From contig JAHBAO020000192.1 in NCBI GenBank assembly GCA_018500065.2, positions 1 through 5,848 of the forward strand: a stretch of 5,848 nt of DNA, written 5' to 3'. This DNA comes from Octadecabacter sp. Its GTDB lineage: Bacteria; Pseudomonadota; Alphaproteobacteria; Rhodobacterales; Rhodobacteraceae. Below are positions 5,544 to 5,848 of the stretch, one piece after another. The notes under the pieces are model-generated. The model was not told the DNA's origin and did no database searches. It was given only the letters and a program-made list of their open reading frames with translations. The position numbers and the translations under genes were made by a program. The number at the start of each line of letters is the position of its first letter. The stretch's first letter is position 1.

Positions 5544-5848
5544 CAGTTTGCTTCGGCAATTTTTTCGTCAAGAACCGCCGCGAAGTCCTCGTAGGTCATA
5601 TTGGAATATTCTTCACCGTTGATGCGGAACGTCGGCGTGCCTTGCACATTGTCCGCATCCCCATTGGTGCGATACCAAGCCATAAGCGTTTGCGCTTTCT
5701 CCGCATCGGTCATGCAAACGTCGAGTTCCTCGTCTGACAAGCCAGCAACCTTACCGATATTACGCAACGCTTGCGCAATTGCTGCTCCGTCTGCCTGCCG
5801 CGCCCAATCTTGTTGGTTTTCAAACAGCAAGTTCGTGATGCCAAAGAA
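5543..5848 (-). CDS. DsbA-family thioredoxin-fold protein (C-terminal part; 5' end beyond window)
   Basis: The visible 101 residues are the C-terminal half of a DsbA/Thioredoxin_4-type disulfide oxidoreductase, a class that normally acts on exported proteins in the periplasm. The frame is open to the right edge, and FFGITNLLFENQQDW continues smoothly across the TTG at 5830, which is therefore not a start. The helical insertion is recognisable: LLFENQQDWARQ (7-18), then IGKVAGLSDEELDVCMTD (31-48) with its family-typical single Cys, followed by VQGTPTFRINGEEYSNMTYEDF (68-89), in which T71-P72 is the cis-Pro loop facing the active site. The CxxC motif and any signal peptide would lie outside the window, so redox activity and location cannot be confirmed. 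The stop codon shares one base with the ATG of the CoA-transferase gene, so the two are probably co-translated although no functional link is evident. Confidence 0.87.
   Translation of the reverse strand, partial: FFGITNLLFENQQDWARQADGAAIAQALRNIGKVAGLSDEELDVCMTDAEKAQTLMAWYRTNGDADNVQGTPTFRINGEEYSNMTYEDFAAVLDEKIAEAN

Noticed and set aside
5190..5622. Plus-strand open frames of 111 and 121 codons over the CoA-transferase gene
   Set aside because: They are antisense to well-conserved catalytic-domain coding sequence and contain no recognisable motif.
5828..5830. TTG (minus strand) as the start of a 95-residue DsbA-like protein
   Set aside because: The frame continues to the window edge with family-like residues (FFGITN), and a protein starting here would lack the thioredoxin active-site half.
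1..5848. Mobile element, CRISPR array, toxin-antitoxin, defence or tRNA/rRNA content
   Set aside because: No transposase or integrase frames, no direct repeats with spacers, no paired small genes and no tRNA-like cloverleaf were seen; coding density is near complete with housekeeping genes.

Overview
The window looks like an ordinary, tightly packed chromosomal segment from an alphaproteobacterium, most likely in the Rhodobacterales/roseobacter group. That placement is inference from protein character, moderately high GC and gene order (pmbA, then a CysQ-like phosphatase, then a DUF4170 gene, then a Kdo-transferase-like gene, then lpxK); no rRNA or other marker gene is present. Apart from two short gaps (66 and 15 nt), every base is coding, and no stretch over 300 bases lacks a gene.

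Left and middle, plus strand (2-4432): five co-directional genes. A 5'-truncated pmbA/tldE, which runs off the left edge, overlaps by 8 nt a CysQ/inositol-monophosphatase-family phosphatase that starts with GTG. A 66-nt gap with a candidate sigma70-type promoter follows, then an 80-residue DUF4170 protein. After 15 nt comes a divergent, anchor-less WaaA (KdtA)-like glycosyltransferase, which overlaps lpxK by 4 nt (ATGA). The last two belong to lipid A/LPS inner-core synthesis: LpxK makes lipid IVA by 4'-phosphorylation, and WaaA-type enzymes then transfer Kdo to it. The CysQ-like enzyme and PmbA are housekeeping functions (nucleotide/inositol phosphate hydrolysis; TldD/TldE protease). The job of DUF4170 is unknown.

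Right, minus strand (5848-4419): a DsbA-family thioredoxin-fold protein, whose 5' part lies beyond the right edge, is followed through a TGATG junction by a CaiB/BaiF-family (class III) CoA-transferase. This pair converges on lpxK, and the two 3' ends overlap by 14 nt, leaving no room for an ordinary intergenic terminator.

I see no mobile elements, CRISPR array, RNA genes, toxin-antitoxin or defence system, and I do not claim a novel system. The points most worth a second look are the WaaA-like protein, which keeps the catalytic Glu but lacks the N-terminal anchor and several otherwise conserved motifs, and the small DUF4170 gene next to it. All family assignments come from reading the sequences and remembered family features; no search was run.
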